Of a stretch of DNA of 64,000 nt, positions 9,814 to 21,091 are shown one piece after another. The position numbers and the translations under genes were made by a program. The DNA lies in assembly GCA_028564925.1 (NCBI GenBank), contig CM053029.1:578739193-578803192 (forward strand), written 5' to 3'. This stretch comes from Lithobates sylvaticus (taxonomy: Eukaryota; Chordata; Amphibia; Anura; Ranidae). Below the pieces are notes generated by a model. That model saw only the letters and a list, made by a program, of their open reading frames with translations. It was not told the DNA's origin and did not search any database. The stretch's first letter is position 1; each line of letters starts with the position of its first letter.

Positions 9814-12335
9814 GGCTTGTAGTGTGCTCGTGGCAGGCAGGCAGAGCTCCTATATTTTGTTACCAGAAGCACCTATAGGACTTGTAGTGTGTTCGTGGCA
9901 GGCAGGCAGAGCTCCTATATTTTGTTACCAGAAGCACCTATAGGACTTGTAGTGTGTTAGTGGCAGGCAGGCAGAGCTCCTATATTTTGTTACCAGAAGC
10001 ACCTATAGGACTTGTAGTGTGTTCGTGGCAGGCAGGCAGAGCTCCTATATTTTGTTACCAGAAGCACCTATAGGACTTGTAGTGTGTTAGTGGCAGGCAG
10101 GCAGAGCTCCTATATTTTGTTACCAGAAGCACCTATAGGACTTGTAGTGTGTTCGTGGCAGGCAGGCAGAGCTCCTATATTTTGTTACCAGAAGCACCTA
10201 TAGGACTTGTAGTGTGTTAGTGGCAGGCAGGCAGAGCTCCTATATTTTGTTACCAGAAGCACCTATAGGACTTGTAGTGTGTTAGTGGCAGGCAGGCAGA
10301 GCTCCTATATTTTGTTACCAGAAGCACCTATAGGACTTGTAGTGTGTTAGTGGCAGGCAGGCAGAGCTCCTATATTTTGTTACCAGAAGCACCTATAGGA
10401 CTTGTAGTGTGTTCGTGGCAGGCAGGCAGAGCTCCTATATTTTGTTCCCAGAAGCACCTATAGGACTTGAAGTGTGTTAGTCCCATTACACACACAGAGC
10501 TATATTTTCTTCCCAGAAGCACCTATAGGACTTGAAGTGTGTTAGTCCCATTACACACACAGAGCTATATTTTCTTCCCAGAAGCACCTATAGGACTTGA
10601 AGTGTGTTAGTCCCATTACACACACAGAGCTATATTTTGTTCCCAGAAGCACCTATAGGACTTGAAGTGTGTTAGTCCCATTACACACACAGAGCTATAT
10701 TTTCTTCCCAGAAGCACCTATAGGACTTGAAGTGTGTTAGTCCCATTACACACACAGAGCTATATTTTGTTCCCAGAAGCACCTATAGGACTTGAAGTGT
10801 GTTAGTCCCATTACACACAAAGAGCTATATTTTGTTCCCAGAAGCACCTATAGGACTTGAAGTGTGTTAGTCCCATTACACACACAGAGCTATATTTTGT
10901 TCCAGAAGCACCTATAGGACTTGAAGTGTGTTAGTCCCATTACACACAAAGAGCTATATTTTGTTCCCAGAAGCACCTATAGGACTTGAAGTGTGTTAGT
11001 CCCATTACACACAAAGAGCTATACTTTGTTCCCAGAAGCACCTATAGGACTTGAAGTGTGTTAGTCCCATTACACACACAGAGCTATATTTTGTTCCCAG
11101 AAGCACCTATAGGACTTGAAGTGTGTTAGTCCCATTACACACACAGAGCTATATTTTGTTCCCAGAAGCACCTATAGGACTTGAAGTGTGTTAGTCCCAT
11201 TACACACACAGAGCTATATTTTGTTCCCAGAAGCACCTATAGGACTTGAAGTGTGTTAGTCCCATTACACACACAGAGCTATATTTTGTTCCCAGAAGCA
11301 CCTATAGGACTTGAAGTGTGTTAGTCCCATTACACACACAGAGCTATATTTTGTTCCCAGAAGCACCTATAGGACTTGAAGTGTGTTAGTCCCATCACAC
11401 AGAGCTCCTCTATTTTCTTTGCATAAGCACCCACAGGACTTCTAGTGTGTTAGTGGCACCACACAGAGCTCCTCTATTTTCTTTGCAGAAGCACCCACAG
11501 GACTTCTAGTGTGTTAGTGGCACCACACAGAGCTCCTCTATTTTCTTTGCAGAAGCACCCACAGGACTTCTAGTGTGTTAGTGGCATCACACAGAGCTCC
11601 TCTATTTTCTTTGCAGAGGCACCCATAGGACTTCTAGTGTGTTAGTGGCATCACACAGAGCTCCTATATATTCTTCTCAGCAGCACCCACAGGACTTCTA
11701 GTGTGTTAGTGGCATCACACAGAGCTCCTCTATTTCTTTGCAGAAGCACCCATAGGACTTCTAGTGTGTTAGTGGCATCACACAGAGCTCCTATATATTC
11801 TTTGCATAAGCACCCACAGGACTTCTAGTGTGTTAGTGGCACCACACAGAGCTCCTCTATTTTCTTTGCAGAAGCACCCACAGGACTTCTAGTGTGTTAG
11901 TGGCATCACACAGAGCTCCTCTATTTTCTTTGCAGAAGCACCCATAGGACTTCTAGTGTGTTAGTGGCATCACACAGAGCTCCTATATATTCTTTGCATA
12001 AGCACCCACAGGACTTCTAGTGTGTTAGTGGCACCACACAGAGCTCCTCTATTTTCTTTGCAGAAGCACCCACAGGACTTCTAGTGTGTTAGTGGCATCA
12101 CACAGAGCTCCTCTATTTTCTTTGCAGAAGCACCCATAGGACTTCTAGTGTGTTAGTGGCATCACACAGAGCTCCTCTATTTTCTTTGCATAAGCACCCA
12201 CAGGACTTCTAGTGTGTTAGTGGCATCACACAGAGCTCCTCTATTTTCTTTGCAGAAGCACCCATAGGACTTCTAGTGTGTTAGTGGCATCACACAGAGC
12301 TCCTATATTTTCTTCTCAGCAGCACCCACAGGACT
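9814..12335 (+). repeat. Tandem array, 64-65 bp unit, about 39 copies, three subfamilies
   Basis: Lies between the hairpin cluster and the transposase start. The shared core is AGGACTT(G/C)(T/A)AGTGTGTTAG with period 65 (repeat starts 9877, 9942, 10007; 10462, 10527) or 64 (11435, 11499). Block 1 (to about 10450) carries GGCAGGCAGGCAGAGCTCC. Block 2 (to about 11390) carries CCCATTACACACACAGAGC. Block 3 carries CATCACACAGAGCTCCTC and TTTTCTTTGCAGAAGCACC. The last unit runs directly into the transposase ATG. It is not CRISPR: spacers are absent and units are contiguous. Confidence 0.95.
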
Positions 12336-12345
12336 ACCGACTACA

Positions 12346-15300
12346 ATGGCTGGAAGACCGCCAAGGGGAGGCAGAGCGTGCAGAGCCAAGAACACAGGGC
12401 AGGCAGGCTCTGTTTCTAGTGGACGTGGCCGTGGACGTGGACGTGGTCGTGCATCGTCATCAGCACGTGGCCATGGGACACGCGCGTCTTTGTTTTCGGC
12501 AGCTGGACATGTGGAGCCGCATCATGCTGAAGGCTTGGTAGAATGGATGACCAAGCCCTCCTCATCCTCCTCATCCTCTCTCACCCAGGCTCAGGGTACT
12601 GACAGAGCATCATCAGCCACCCCTTCCCTAGACCCACCATGTCCTCCTGAGGAGTCCCCCGAACTCTTTGAGCACAGTGTTGGGTACATGCTCCAGGAGG
12701 ATGCCCAACGATTCGAAGGCTCGGATGACGATACCCAGCTTGAGGAATCTGGCAGTACAGTTCCACCAGCTGCAGCTTACTGCCAGGTTTGCTCTAGTGG
12801 TGAAGAGGGAGGGGATGATGAGGTCACTGACTCCACGTGGGTGCCTCAAGGGAGAGAGGATGAGGAGGAGGACGAGGAGGAGGAGGATGCGGCGTCACAT
12901 GTCCAACGAGGCAGGATGCCCCCTGGAGGCCAGGTAGAGGCCAGCACAGCAACTGTACAACACCGCAGAGCTCCGCCTGTGCAGGGCGCTGCCTCTGCAC
13001 GTTATCAGAAAAGTTCTTTGGTGTGGGCCTTTTTTGAGACGAGTGCAGCAGATCGCACCACTGCTATTTGCAATATTTGTCTCAAGCGTATCTCGCGTGG
13101 CCAAAACATCAGCCGCTTGGGCACCACAAGCATGACCAGACATATGGCGACCTGCCATGCAGCTCGTTGGCAGGCACACATAAAAGACCCACACCAAAGA
13201 ACTAAGCGGACCTCTCCTTGCTCCTCCTCAGCTGGGATCTCCATCCCCACTACACCTTCAGTCCTCTCTGAAAGCTGCTCTGAGAGGACTGAAGGTGTAG
13301 AATTCGGTGTGTCACAACCAAGTACTTGCAGTACACCGACGTCCGAATGCAGCAGGCAAATTTCCCTGCCCCAGCTGCTGGACCGTAGAAAGAAGTACAC
13401 TCCCAGCCATCCACATGCCCAGCGGTTGAATGCTAGCCTTGCTAAATTGCTAGCACTTCAACTGCTGCCTTTTCAGTTGGTAGACTCGGCCCCCTTCCGT
13501 GAGTTTGTTCAATGTGCGGTTCCTCAGTGGCAGGTTCCCAAACGCCACTTTTTCTCGCGGAAGGCGATTCCGTCTCTCTACCGGCATGTGGAGGGCAATG
13601 TCCATGCCTCGCTGGACAGGGCGGTCAGCGGTAAGGTGCATATTACCGCTGACTCATGGTCCAGCAGGCATGGACAGGGACGGTACCTTTCTTTCACGGC
13701 CCATTGGGTCACTCTATTGGCAGCTGGGAGGGATGCAGGACAAGGTGCAGTAGTGTTGGAGGTTGTTCCGCCACCACGCCTCCAAAACGCGACTACTGCT
13801 ACTGGTTGTGACACACCTCTCTCCTCCACCCCCTCCTCTTCTTCTTCCTCCAGTGCTCTGTCCTTGGAACCAGCGGTGCTCCGTAGGCGTACAAGGGGCT
13901 ACGCAAGTACGCAGGCAAAAAGATGCCATGCCGTGCTTGCGCTGGTGTGTTTGGGGGACAGGAGCCACACTGGGCCAGAGGTTCTGGCAGCTCTGCAGGG
14001 GCAGGCCGAGAGGTGGTTGACGCCACGTCAGCTTAAGCCAGGAATGGTCGTTTCTGACAATGGCACCAACCTCCTCTCCGCCCTGCGACAGGGGCAGCTC
14101 ACCCATGTGCCCTGCATGGCTCACGTCCTCAACCTGGTGGTGCAGCGGTTCTTGGGCAGGTTCCCAGGCTTACAGGATGTCCTGAGGCAGGCCAGGAAAG
14201 TCTGTGTGCATTTCCGCCGATCTTATAATGCCAGTGCTCGGCTGACTGAGCTGCAAAAGGAGCTGAACCTGCCCAAGAACCGCCTAATATCTGACATGCC
14301 CACCAGGTGGAACTCAACGTTGGCCATGCTGCAGCGACTGCACACGCAGCAGAGGGCCATCAATGAGTACCTTTGCGACTACGGCACCAGGACAGGGTCA
14401 GGGGAGCTTGGTTTTTTTTCCCCACGTCAGTGGAGCATGATCAGGGATGCATGCACTGTCCTCTCACCATTTGAGGAGGCCACGAGGATGGTGAGCAGTG
14501 ACAGTGCATGCATCAGTGACACTGTCCCTCTTGTCCACCTGTTGGAGCATACGCTGCGTGGGATCATGGACAGGGCACTTGAGGCAGAACAGAGGCAGGA
14601 AGAGGAGGACTTCCTTGCCTCTCAAGGCCCCCTTTATCCGGACAGTGTTCCTTCTGTCCCACCCATCACACAGGAAGAGGATGAGGAGGAGGAGGAGGAG
14701 GAGGAGGAGGAGGATTGTGTGAGCATGGAGGTGGAGCCTGGCACTCAGCATCAGCAGCAGCAGTCTTTTAGGGATGATGTACAGTCCCAACAAGCCAGTG
14801 GACTTGTACGTGGCTGGGAGGAGGTGGCTGGCGATCATGTCATCCTCAGTGACCCAGAAGACTCCGGACCGAATGCCTCAGCTAACCTACGCTGCATGGC
14901 CTCCCTGATCCTGCAAAGCCTGCGGAAGGATCCTCGTGTTCTTCGGATCAAGGAGAGGGACCATTACTGGCTGGCCACTCTCCTTGATCCGCGGTACAAG
15001 GGTAAGGTTGCGGACCTTATCTTGCCGTCGCAGAGGGAGCAGAGGATGAGACATCTCAGGGAGGCCTTGCAGAAAGGTCTGTGCAACGCGTTCCCAGAAA
15101 CTGGGAGGCTACAAACTCCTGGTCCTGGGCGACGAGTTGCTGAGGCTTCGGTCAGTGGCAGAAGGAGCGGTGGGGAAGGTGGACGTCTGACCGATGCGTT
15201 CAGACAATTTTTTAGTCCGCAGCCCCAAGGTATGATCGGTTCCAGCAACCATCGCCAGCGTCTGATATACATGGTGCAGGAATACCTTGGGGCAAGGTCA

Positions 15301-15573
15301 GACTTGGACACCTTTCCCACCGAAAATCCTCTGGCTTACTGGGTCCTGAGGATGGATCACTGGCCAGAGCTTGCACAGTATGCAATTGAGCTACTGGCCT
15401 GTCCTGCCTCCAGCGTTCTTTCCGAACGCACATTCAGTGCTGCTGGAGGATTTGTGACTGATCATAGGGTGCGCCTGTCCACCGCCTCGGTTGATCGACT
15501 GACCTTCATCAAAATGAATCAGTCTTGGATCACCACCAGCTACCAGGCACCTGAGGCGGATATAACCGAATAA
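12346..15573 (+). CDS. hAT transposase with BED zinc finger (1075 aa)
   Basis: Cut-and-paste DNA transposase acting in the nucleus on the element's ends. Residues 1-50 carry an RGRGRGRGR patch (about 26-35), then a long Ser/Pro/acidic region. The BED finger lies at about 225-275: WAFFETS, C242-x2-C245, then H266 and H271 in RHMATCH. The RNase H-like core follows: D436 in ITADSW, D571 in VVSDNGTN, C590-x2-H593 in PCMAHVLN, W655 in PTRWNST, and a Glu-rich insertion near 790. The hATC dimerisation region NPLAYWVLRMDHWPELAQYA ends with catalytic E1027 in SERTFSAAG. The start is ATG 12346, immediately after the 65-bp array; an overlapping 87-aa frame from 12278 is a shadow. No stops over 1075 codons, longer than typical Ac/Tol2 transposases because of the head region. 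Confidence 0.93.
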   Translation: MAGRPPRGGRACRAKNTGQAGSVSSGRGRGRGRGRASSSARGHGTRASLFSAAGHVEPHHAEGLVEWMTKPSSSSSSSLTQAQGTDRASSATPSLDPPCPPEESPELFEHSVGYMLQEDAQRFEGSDDDTQLEESGSTVPPAAAYCQVCSSGEEGGDDEVTDSTWVPQGREDEEEDEEEEDAASHVQRGRMPPGGQVEASTATVQHRRAPPVQGAASARYQKSSLVWAFFETSAADRTTAICNICLKRISRGQNISRLGTTSMTRHMATCHAARWQAHIKDPHQRTKRTSPCSSSAGISIPTTPSVLSESCSERTEGVEFGVSQPSTCSTPTSECSRQISLPQLLDRRKKYTPSHPHAQRLNASLAKLLALQLLPFQLVDSAPFREFVQCAVPQWQVPKRHFFSRKAIPSLYRHVEGNVHASLDRAVSGKVHITADSWSSRHGQGRYLSFTAHWVTLLAAGRDAGQGAVVLEVVPPPRLQNATTATGCDTPLSSTPSSSSSSSALSLEPAVLRRRTRGYASTQAKRCHAVLALVCLGDRSHTGPEVLAALQGQAERWLTPRQLKPGMVVSDNGTNLLSALRQGQLTHVPCMAHVLNLVVQRFLGRFPGLQDVLRQARKVCVHFRRSYNASARLTELQKELNLPKNRLISDMPTRWNSTLAMLQRLHTQQRAINEYLCDYGTRTGSGELGFFSPRQWSMIRDACTVLSPFEEATRMVSSDSACISDTVPLVHLLEHTLRGIMDRALEAEQRQEEEDFLASQGPLYPDSVPSVPPITQEEDEEEEEEEEEEDCVSMEVEPGTQHQQQQSFRDDVQSQQASGLVRGWEEVAGDHVILSDPEDSGPNASANLRCMASLILQSLRKDPRVLRIKERDHYWLATLLDPRYKGKVADLILPSQREQRMRHLREALQKGLCNAFPETGRLQTPGPGRRVAEASVSGRRSGGEGGRLTDAFRQFFSPQPQGMIGSSNHRQRLIYMVQEYLGARSDLDTFPTENPLAYWVLRMDHWPELAQYAIELLACPASSVLSERTFSAAGGFVTDHRVRLSTASVDRLTFIKMNQSWITTSYQAPEADITE

Positions 15574-15680
15574 TTTTTAATGTCACATCCCTTCAAGACT
15601 GCCTATGCTGATGCTGAGTGACTGTCCTCTTATGTTCACTGACTATCCTCTTCCTCCTCCTCAATGATCCATGCCACCAC

Positions 15681-16680
15681 ACCAGTGCCTAAGGCACAAT
15701 TTTTCAGCCCCTGTTTAACAGGGGCGTGTACTTACAATTTTTAAAAAAAATGCTTCGCAACACGTGTGACTGCTGTGCTCCAAGTACAGTCTCTGTGAGG
15801 GCCGTGTTGCAGTGTTGTGGCACCAGCACCAGTGCCTAAGGCACAATTTTTCAGCCCCTGTTTAACAGGGGCGTGTACTTACAATTTTTTTAAAAAATGC
15901 TTCGCAACACGTGTGACTGCTGTGCTCCAAGTACAGTCTCTGTGAGGGCCGTGTTGCAGTGTTGTGGCACCAGTGCCTAAGGCACAATTTTTCAGCCCCT
16001 GTTTAACAGGGGCGTGTACTTACAATTTTTTAAAAAAATGCTTCGCAACACGTGTGACTGCTGTGCTCCAAGTACAGTCTCTGTGAGGGCCGTGTTGCAG
16101 TGTTGTGGCACCAGTGCCTAAGGCACAATTTTTCAGCCCCTGTTTAACAGGGGCGTGTACTTACAATTTTTTAAAAAAATGCTTCGCAACACGTGTGACT
16201 GCTGTGCTCCAAGTACAGTATCTGTGAGGGCCGGGTTGCAGTGTTGTGGCACCAGCACCAGTGCCTAAGGCACAATTTTTCAGCCCCTGTTTAACAGGGG
16301 CGGGTAATTACAAATCTTGATCTAATAGTTCACAGCAGGGCCCATTCCTGCGCCCACCAAGAGTAACTATGAGGGCCTGCAGTCTTGTGGCAACACCGTC
16401 CACCACCACCGCCAAAGGCCCAATTTTTCTGCCCTGTTCATCAGGTGCTTGCAATTACAAATCTTGATCTAATAACTCACAGCAGGGCCCATTCCTGCGC
16501 CCACCAAGAGTAACTATGAGGGCCTACAGTCTTGTGGCAACACCGTCCACCACCACCGCCAAAGGCCCAATTTTTCTGCCCTGTTCAACAGGTGCTTGCA
16601 ATTACAAATCTTGATCTATTAACTCACAGCAGGGCCCATTCCTGTGCCCACCAGTCTTGTGGCTACACCAACATCTAATA
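15681..16680 (+). repeat. Tandem array, about 147-bp unit, roughly seven copies
   Basis: Directly follows the transposase stop. The first four to five units carry ACCAGTGCCTAAGGC (15681, 15828, 15969, 16110, 16257; spacing 141-147) and the self-complementary CCCCTGTTTAACAGGGG. The last two to three carry ACAAATCTTGATCT (16310, 16457, 16604; spacing 147) and CAACACCGTCCACCACCACC. The two halves share the AATTTTTCAGCCC/TTTTTCTGCCC landmark, so they are diverged forms of one unit. Non-coding 3' region. Confidence 0.9.
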
Positions 16681-17512
16681 GGGCAAATTTCTGCAGAGTA
16701 TATACGCCAGGCCCCTACTTTCAAACATCCAACTTACAAACGACTCCTACTTGAAAATGGAAAGAGAAAACAGGAAGTGAGAGGAAATCTACCCCTAGGA
16801 AGGGAAATTCTATCCTGTTAGATTTAATTTGGGAAAAAGGTATCTCCTCTCTACTGATACTTTATCACCAATCCTTGTTTCAATTAAAACCCCACTTTTT
16901 CCAAAAACATTTGTCATTGGGACGGAAAGTGAGGTGACATGTTCTGAACAGATGTGCAAAGACAGCAAATGTTACAGGGGTGATAACCCCTCCCTATGTT
17001 CTCCAAAAAGCTTAAAAATAGATTTTTTTGGGATGGAGCTACACTTCATAATGTACCTGTTCAGATTCTACTTAAGATCAAACCTAAAGCCGCAAGTGGT
17101 TTTAAATGGCTTCTTTTTTTCCTTTACAAATGTCATTTTGTGCAAGGACAGTTCTAAACACGGGAAACACATGCCACTTCACAGGCATACTTTGGACACC
17201 CCCCAGGTACCATATTTAAAGGAAAATGTCACTTTTTTTTTTTCACTTTATGCATCATTAAAATGACTGCTCCCGAAAAAACGTTAGTTTTTAAAAGTTC
17301 TTTTTGCATTGATATATGTCCCCTGGGGCAGGACCCGGGTCCCCAAACCTGTTTTATGACATTAACATGCATATTGGCCGTTGTAATTAGCACTTTTGAT
17401 TTCGAACGTTCGCGTCCATTATAACGTATAGGGTTCGAAAATTCGCGCGAACTTTCGGTCCGTTCGAAGGTTCTGGTTCGAACCGAACCCGGGGGTGTTC
17501 GGCTCATCCCTA
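16681..17512 (+). other. Right subterminal region of the hAT
   Basis: Contains the segment repeated in inverted form at about 860-1085, then CATATTTAAAGG, CCCCTGGGGCAGGACCCGGG and a run of TTCG-containing palindromes ending with GGCTCATCCCTA. The 145-aa frame at 16829-17266 lacks any protein signature. Confidence 0.7.
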
Positions 17513-17520
17513 ATAACAAC

Positions 17521-20500
17521 CCAATCGGACACACAAGGAAGGTTTCTTTTCCTTAAAGGTACGCTTCATAATAAACCTATCACTATTGCCAATATATACG
17601 CGCCAAACTCTCATCAAGTAACCTTTTTTCGGAACACACTCAGATTATTGACTACGTTTCAGTCTGGCACCCTGATACTTGGGGGTGACTTTAATGTGGC
17701 CCTAAACCCCACCCTGGACTCTTCCAATGGTGCCTCTTCCCTACCCTACAAAGCACTCAAAGCTATTAAGCTGGAACTGCATGATCTTTTACTCCACGAT
17801 ACTTGGCGCACCCTCCATACCAATGACAAAGATTTCACCTTTTTTTCTGCCCCACACAACAAACACTCTAGACTGGACTATTTTTTCTTATCACAACCTG
17901 GTCTCTCTTACCTCTGTAAAGCTACCATTGAGCCTATGGTGTTATCGGATCACAATCCGATCACTCTACTTCTTTCTCTGCCCACTACAAGGTCTACCTC
18001 TTTCATTTGGCGGCTCGATGACTCTCTGCTCTCCGACACAGACACACTACTCCAAATCTCCACTCACATAAACCATTATTTTGCCGAAAATGCATCGTCC
18101 GACATGGACCCTGCCACGCTATGGGCCGCACATAAATGTGTACTGAGAGGACACCTTGTTTCTCTAGCCTCCGCCCGTGCTAAACATCGCAAAGCTTACA
18201 TCGACTCTTTAGCACAACGCATACATGTCCTGGAAAGGGCTCACAAAGCATCGCGCGCAGCGAACACATTAACTGAACTAAACCAAACTAGAGCAGACCT
18301 CTTGGAGGTGTTACATAAATCGCTGAGACGAAAATTTGCTTTAACACAAAAGGTTTTCTATGAATTCAGTAACAAGTCAGGAAAGATGTTAGCACATGCA
18401 CTGCAATCCAAGAAGTCTGCCCACACTATACACATGCTGAAAACAGAACAAGGTGCCTCTGTCAACAAAACTGAAGAGATTGCCCAACAATTCGTTCGAT
18501 ACTTCACTAAACTTTACAACCTCCCTGGATCCCCAAATACTTCTGGCAGCCCGAACAGAAATGATCTGATCCACTCGTTCCTTCAACAATACTCCCCTGC
18601 CCCTCTTTCCCCTACTGACGCCGCTAGTCTTGATTCCCCCATATCCATAGAAGAAGCAACAACCGCTTTAAAACAACTAAAACCCGGAAAATGCCCAGGC
18701 CCCGACGGTCTTACCACTGGTTACTTTAAGTCATTTCGTGAACACTTACTGCCCCACTTCGTAAACGCGTTCAACGCACTGCCCTCTAACCCAGCGACTA
18801 CTAGAGATCTCTTAGAAGCTCATATTACTCTTATCCCTAAACCTAACAAAGATGTCACTCTAGTCTCCAACTACAGACCGATCTCGTTACTTAACGTTGA
18901 TGTTAAAATATATGCAAAAATCTTAGCAAATCGCCTACAACCCCTCCTACCCAAATTGATCACTTTGGATCAAGTTGGTTTTGTCTCTGGCAGAGAAGCC
19001 AGAGACAACACCATAAAGGCCATAAATGTACACCATTGGATGACCTCCACATCCACAGAGGGTTTCTTTCTTTCCCTGGATGCGGAGAAGGCGTTCGACA
19101 GGGTGGCGTGGGACTTTATGGAAGCCACACTGCGTACGGTAGGCATACCACAATCTATGTTTACTATGATTATGGCTTTATACTCGTCCCCCACTGCGAA
19201 AGTAAGAGTGAATGGTCACCTGTCGGGCGCCTTCTCCGTTTCCAATGGTACGCGTCAGGGATGTCCACTTTCCCCCCTATTGTTCATACTAACGTTGGAG
19301 CCTTTTCTTCGCAAGCTTAGAGCAAATCCGGATGTTGTCGGCATAAATGTCAAGCAGAAGACTTACAAAGTGGCAGCATATGCCGATGACATCCTTCTAT
19401 TCTTATCAAACCCCTTGATCACCATCCCTAACCTCCTCAAGGAATTTTCACTTTTCAAAGACTTATCCAACCTCCTGATCAACTTCAAAAAATCACACGC
19501 CCTTAACATAACGCTCCCTCCCGCACTGGTCACTCACTGTAAAGCGGTATTCCCCTTCCTTTGGGATCCGGTATCTATCACGTATCTGGGCACCCGGATA
19601 CCTTCCAATCTAACTGACCTGTATTCCCTTAATTTCTTACCCACATTGATCGCGATTCAAACTGATCTTCTACGCTGGCACCGTGGCAATTTTTCCTGGT
19701 TCGGGAGGATTGCTATTCTAAAAATGAACGTGCTCCCCAGACTCCTTTACCTGCTACAGACTCTCCCAATAAAATTACACCCCTCCTTTCACCTTTCCTT
19801 TAAACGCATCTGTAGAAATTTTATATGGGCCACCAAGGCTCCTAGGCTTAGTTGGAAAAGGTTAACGCTACCCAAATTACAAGGCGGGTTGGGTCTACCG
19901 GACCTACAGAAATATCAATGGGCCTGTCATATGTCCAGAATTGTTGACTGGCATGTACATACCAATTGCAAGGATTGGGTTCAACTCGAACGTTCCTTTT
20001 CTGACTTGCCATTATCACACCTCCCGTGGCTGCATACCAAGCACATTCCTAAACAACTGACTCTCCACCCATTGATCGGTCCCACTCTCCTATACGCCCG
20101 CCTTGCAAATAACCAGTCAAAGATCCTGCACGCCCCGGGTCCCATGACTCCATTGACTCATAACCCCGACTTTCCTGCGGGTCTTCCTCGACAAGACTCT
20201 TCACACCCAATCATTAATGATATTCCTAGGGCTCGACACTTTTTTAATAATGGTAAACTCTCAACGCACCAGTCTATATCACTCTCCTTGCCAGATTATC
20301 GTATTTCATTTTACAATTATTTACAACTCAGACACTTTTTTCTATCCGGTAAACCTGCCACCCCCTGGCACCACGACTTCACACCATTCGAGTCCCTTTG
20401 TCTCCAACAAGAACCTCAAAAGCACGTTATCTCCGCGACTTACTCGATCCTTTTCTGTACACACGATATTAAATCTGACAATTTAGTTCAAAAATGGGAA

Positions 20501-21091
20501 TCCGACCTCGGGATAGACCTTACGCCTCAAGACTGGGGCAAAATATTTACGCACATACACAAGGGCTCACTGAATGTTTCTATCCAAGAGAACCGTTTTA
20601 AATTATTCTCTAAATGGTACAGGACACCCATGCTCCTCCACAAATGTCATCTGAATGTTTCCCCCTTATGTTGGAGATGCGACACTGCCCCTGGCTCCCT
20701 TCTACACATATGGTGGGAATGCCCCCACATTCAGACCTTCTGGACAGAAATTCGCTCACTCATACACCAAATCACCACTTACGATATTCCGTTCACCCCT
20801 GCCCGCTTCCTGTTACACCACACACACTCTGCCGTTGGCACATACAAACGTTCCCTCTCCATTCACCTTCTTAATGCCGCTAACCAATGCATCCCGGCCC
20901 ATTGGAAGAGTCCCACACCCCCTACTATTGCCGAATGGACCCGTAGGGTCGACAAAGTGGAGGAAATGGAATGCCTCATACATCAAGCCAAAGATACCCT
21001 CACGCGTCATGAAAGTACTTGGGCATGTTGGAAACACTTCCATTCCTCTTCTCCAAGTATCCTTCCTGTAAACAGTCCACTACCTCCCTGA
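17521..21091 (+). CDS. LINE ORF2, second part (endonuclease, reverse transcriptase, C-terminal knuckle)
   Basis: Continues the 1292-aa ORF2 after the hAT. Endonuclease motifs: IYAPN, GGDFN (157-161 of the joined protein), HSRLDYFFLS and SDHNP (245-249). The reverse transcriptase includes KPGKCPGPDGL, NYRPISLLNVDVKIYAKILA, LSLDAEKAFDRV, GTRQGCPLSPLLF and the catalytic AYADDILLF (YADD 723-726), followed by the thumb. A Cys/His knuckle CWRCDTAPGSLLHIWWECP lies near 1153-1171. The set is that of L1/Tx1-type LINEs. Frame uninterrupted to TGA at 21091. The upstream open sequence 17495-17520 is hAT end and target copy. Confidence 0.92.

Larger units (their letters stand above)
9347..17512 (+). mobile_element. 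hAT DNA transposon, 8.2 kb, apparently intact
   Basis: Terminal inverted repeats TAAGGATGGGCC (9347) and, at the right, the inverse of TAGGGATGAGCC (ending 17512), 10 of 12 matching. The 8-bp target duplication ATAACAAC is exact: 9339-9346 and 17513-17520. Eight-base duplications plus a BED-finger/DDE/hATC transposase define the hAT superfamily. Order: hairpin cluster (9356-9620), tandem 65-bp array (9814-12335), transposase (12346-15573), tandem 147-bp array (15681-16680), right subterminal region (16681-17512). The insertion is inside LINE ORF2, so it is younger than the LINE. The exact duplication and whole frame suggest recent, possibly current, mobility. Confidence 0.92.

Noticed and set aside
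9814-12335. CRISPR-like regular repeats
   Set aside because: The units are contiguous 64-65 bp tandem copies with no unique spacers, in a vertebrate transposon.
13005-14838. Minus-strand and alternate-frame ORFs of 60-136 codons across the hAT transposase
   Set aside because: Shadows of the GC-rich transposase frame, lacking domains.
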